IMG/VR virus record: IMGVR_UViG_3300030107_004410
Span: 1-30,010 of that record
Length of the DNA: 30,010 nucleotides
Strand: one strand, 5' to 3'
From: a virus
Shown here: positions 29,926 through 30,010 of the stretch, in pieces
Layout: every line of letters begins with the position of its first letter
How positions within the stretch are numbered: position 1 is the stretch's first letter
Notes under the pieces: model-generated
Database searches by the model: none
Told to the model about the DNA's origin: nothing
Seen by the model: the letters and a program-made list of their open reading frames with translations, nothing else
Position numbers and translations under genes: made by a program

Positions 29926-30010
29926 CGGTCAGCCGCTCCAGGTACCGCCTGCACTGCTTACACGTCACCCGGTCAGGTGTAGTGGTCCGGCTCAGTAGTA
30001 CCCAGCGAGA
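29900..30010 (-). CDS. Small zinc-finger-like protein, 3' part (continues across the contig junction)
   Basis: This is the C-terminal part of the gene that starts at 155, displayed through the repeated end. In the closed circle the frame runs 155-1 and then 29933-29900, ending ERLTVDGERLST and TAA. The stop codon lies within the -10 box of the late promoter. The 11-bp word TCAGCCGCTCC appears twice 21 bases apart (29909 and 29930), encoding the two ERL motifs; it may be coding coincidence or a two-turn protein-binding repeat. Confidence 0.75.
   Translation of the reverse strand, partial: SRWVLLSRTTTPDRVTCKQCRRYLERLTVDGERLST
29934..30010. repeat. Right copy of the 77-bp terminal direct repeat
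   Basis: Identical to 1-77. It should be removed once when the genome is circularised, leaving 29,933 bp. The physical ends of the packaged DNA (cos, pac or headful) cannot be read from this overlap. Confidence 0.95.

Overview
The window looks like a complete genome of a small tailed bacteriophage with siphovirus-type genes. The last 77 bases (29934-30010) repeat the first 77 (1-77), so the contig closes into a circle of 29,933 bp. Every gene I accept lies on the minus strand, so transcription runs from high to low coordinates and continues from position 1 to 29933. DNA is GC-rich, genes are tightly packed (ATGA, GTGA, TGATG and TAATG junctions are common) and Shine-Dalgarno sites are clear. 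I see no integrase, excisionase, CI-type repressor, tRNA or CRISPR array, so a virulent lifestyle is the simplest reading. The host cannot be named from sequence alone. Fiber-type sequences resemble those of aquatic/marine phages, and several single-span and coiled-coil lysis-region proteins would fit a Gram-negative host.

Packaging and head (29,900 down to ~20,800): a strong sigma70-like promoter (-35 at 29920-29925, -10 at 29897-29902) precedes a small-terminase-like gene, a Cys-rich protein, a winged-helix protein, a ParB-domain/DNA-methyltransferase fusion, large terminase, a portal fused to a MuF-type head-morphogenesis domain, a U35 prohead protease with a long acidic tail, an HK97-fold major capsid protein, two small Lys-rich proteins and a head-tail connector. 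Tail (20,800 to ~9,160): gp10-like protein, tail terminator, a DUF2341 protein, major tail protein, a tail assembly chaperone with an apparent +1 frameshift extension, tape measure, Dit-like and hub-like proteins, and fiber-type proteins including one with 82-residue tandem repeats. Lysis region (9,160 to 7,154): several small membrane proteins around a candidate cell-wall enzyme.

Early/replication region (7,154 to 1): two near-identical 126-bp non-coding blocks (6979-7104 and 4937-5062) each head a cluster. The first cluster holds small unknown proteins, a 26-residue membrane microprotein and a winged-helix/ribbon-helix-helix regulator. The second holds an Arg/Ala-rich protein, a Cys-rich protein, a ssDNA-annealing-type protein with an SSB-like C-terminal tip, RusA resolvase, and a lambda O/P-like pair (winged-helix initiator with iteron-like repeats inside it, plus helicase-loader-like protein). 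It continues with a FmdB-type zinc ribbon, a coiled-coil protein, a cytosine-5 DNA methyltransferase and a small zinc-finger-like gene that crosses the contig ends. Many early genes share a stereotyped intergenic unit: GC hairpin, then CACACACGGAGAGA, then ATG.

The most unusual observation is that the cytosine methyltransferase gene appears to encode a second protein in another frame of the same strand. That frame carries its own recognisable conserved motifs and a good ribosome binding site. All functional calls rest on motif recognition by eye; no database search was run.
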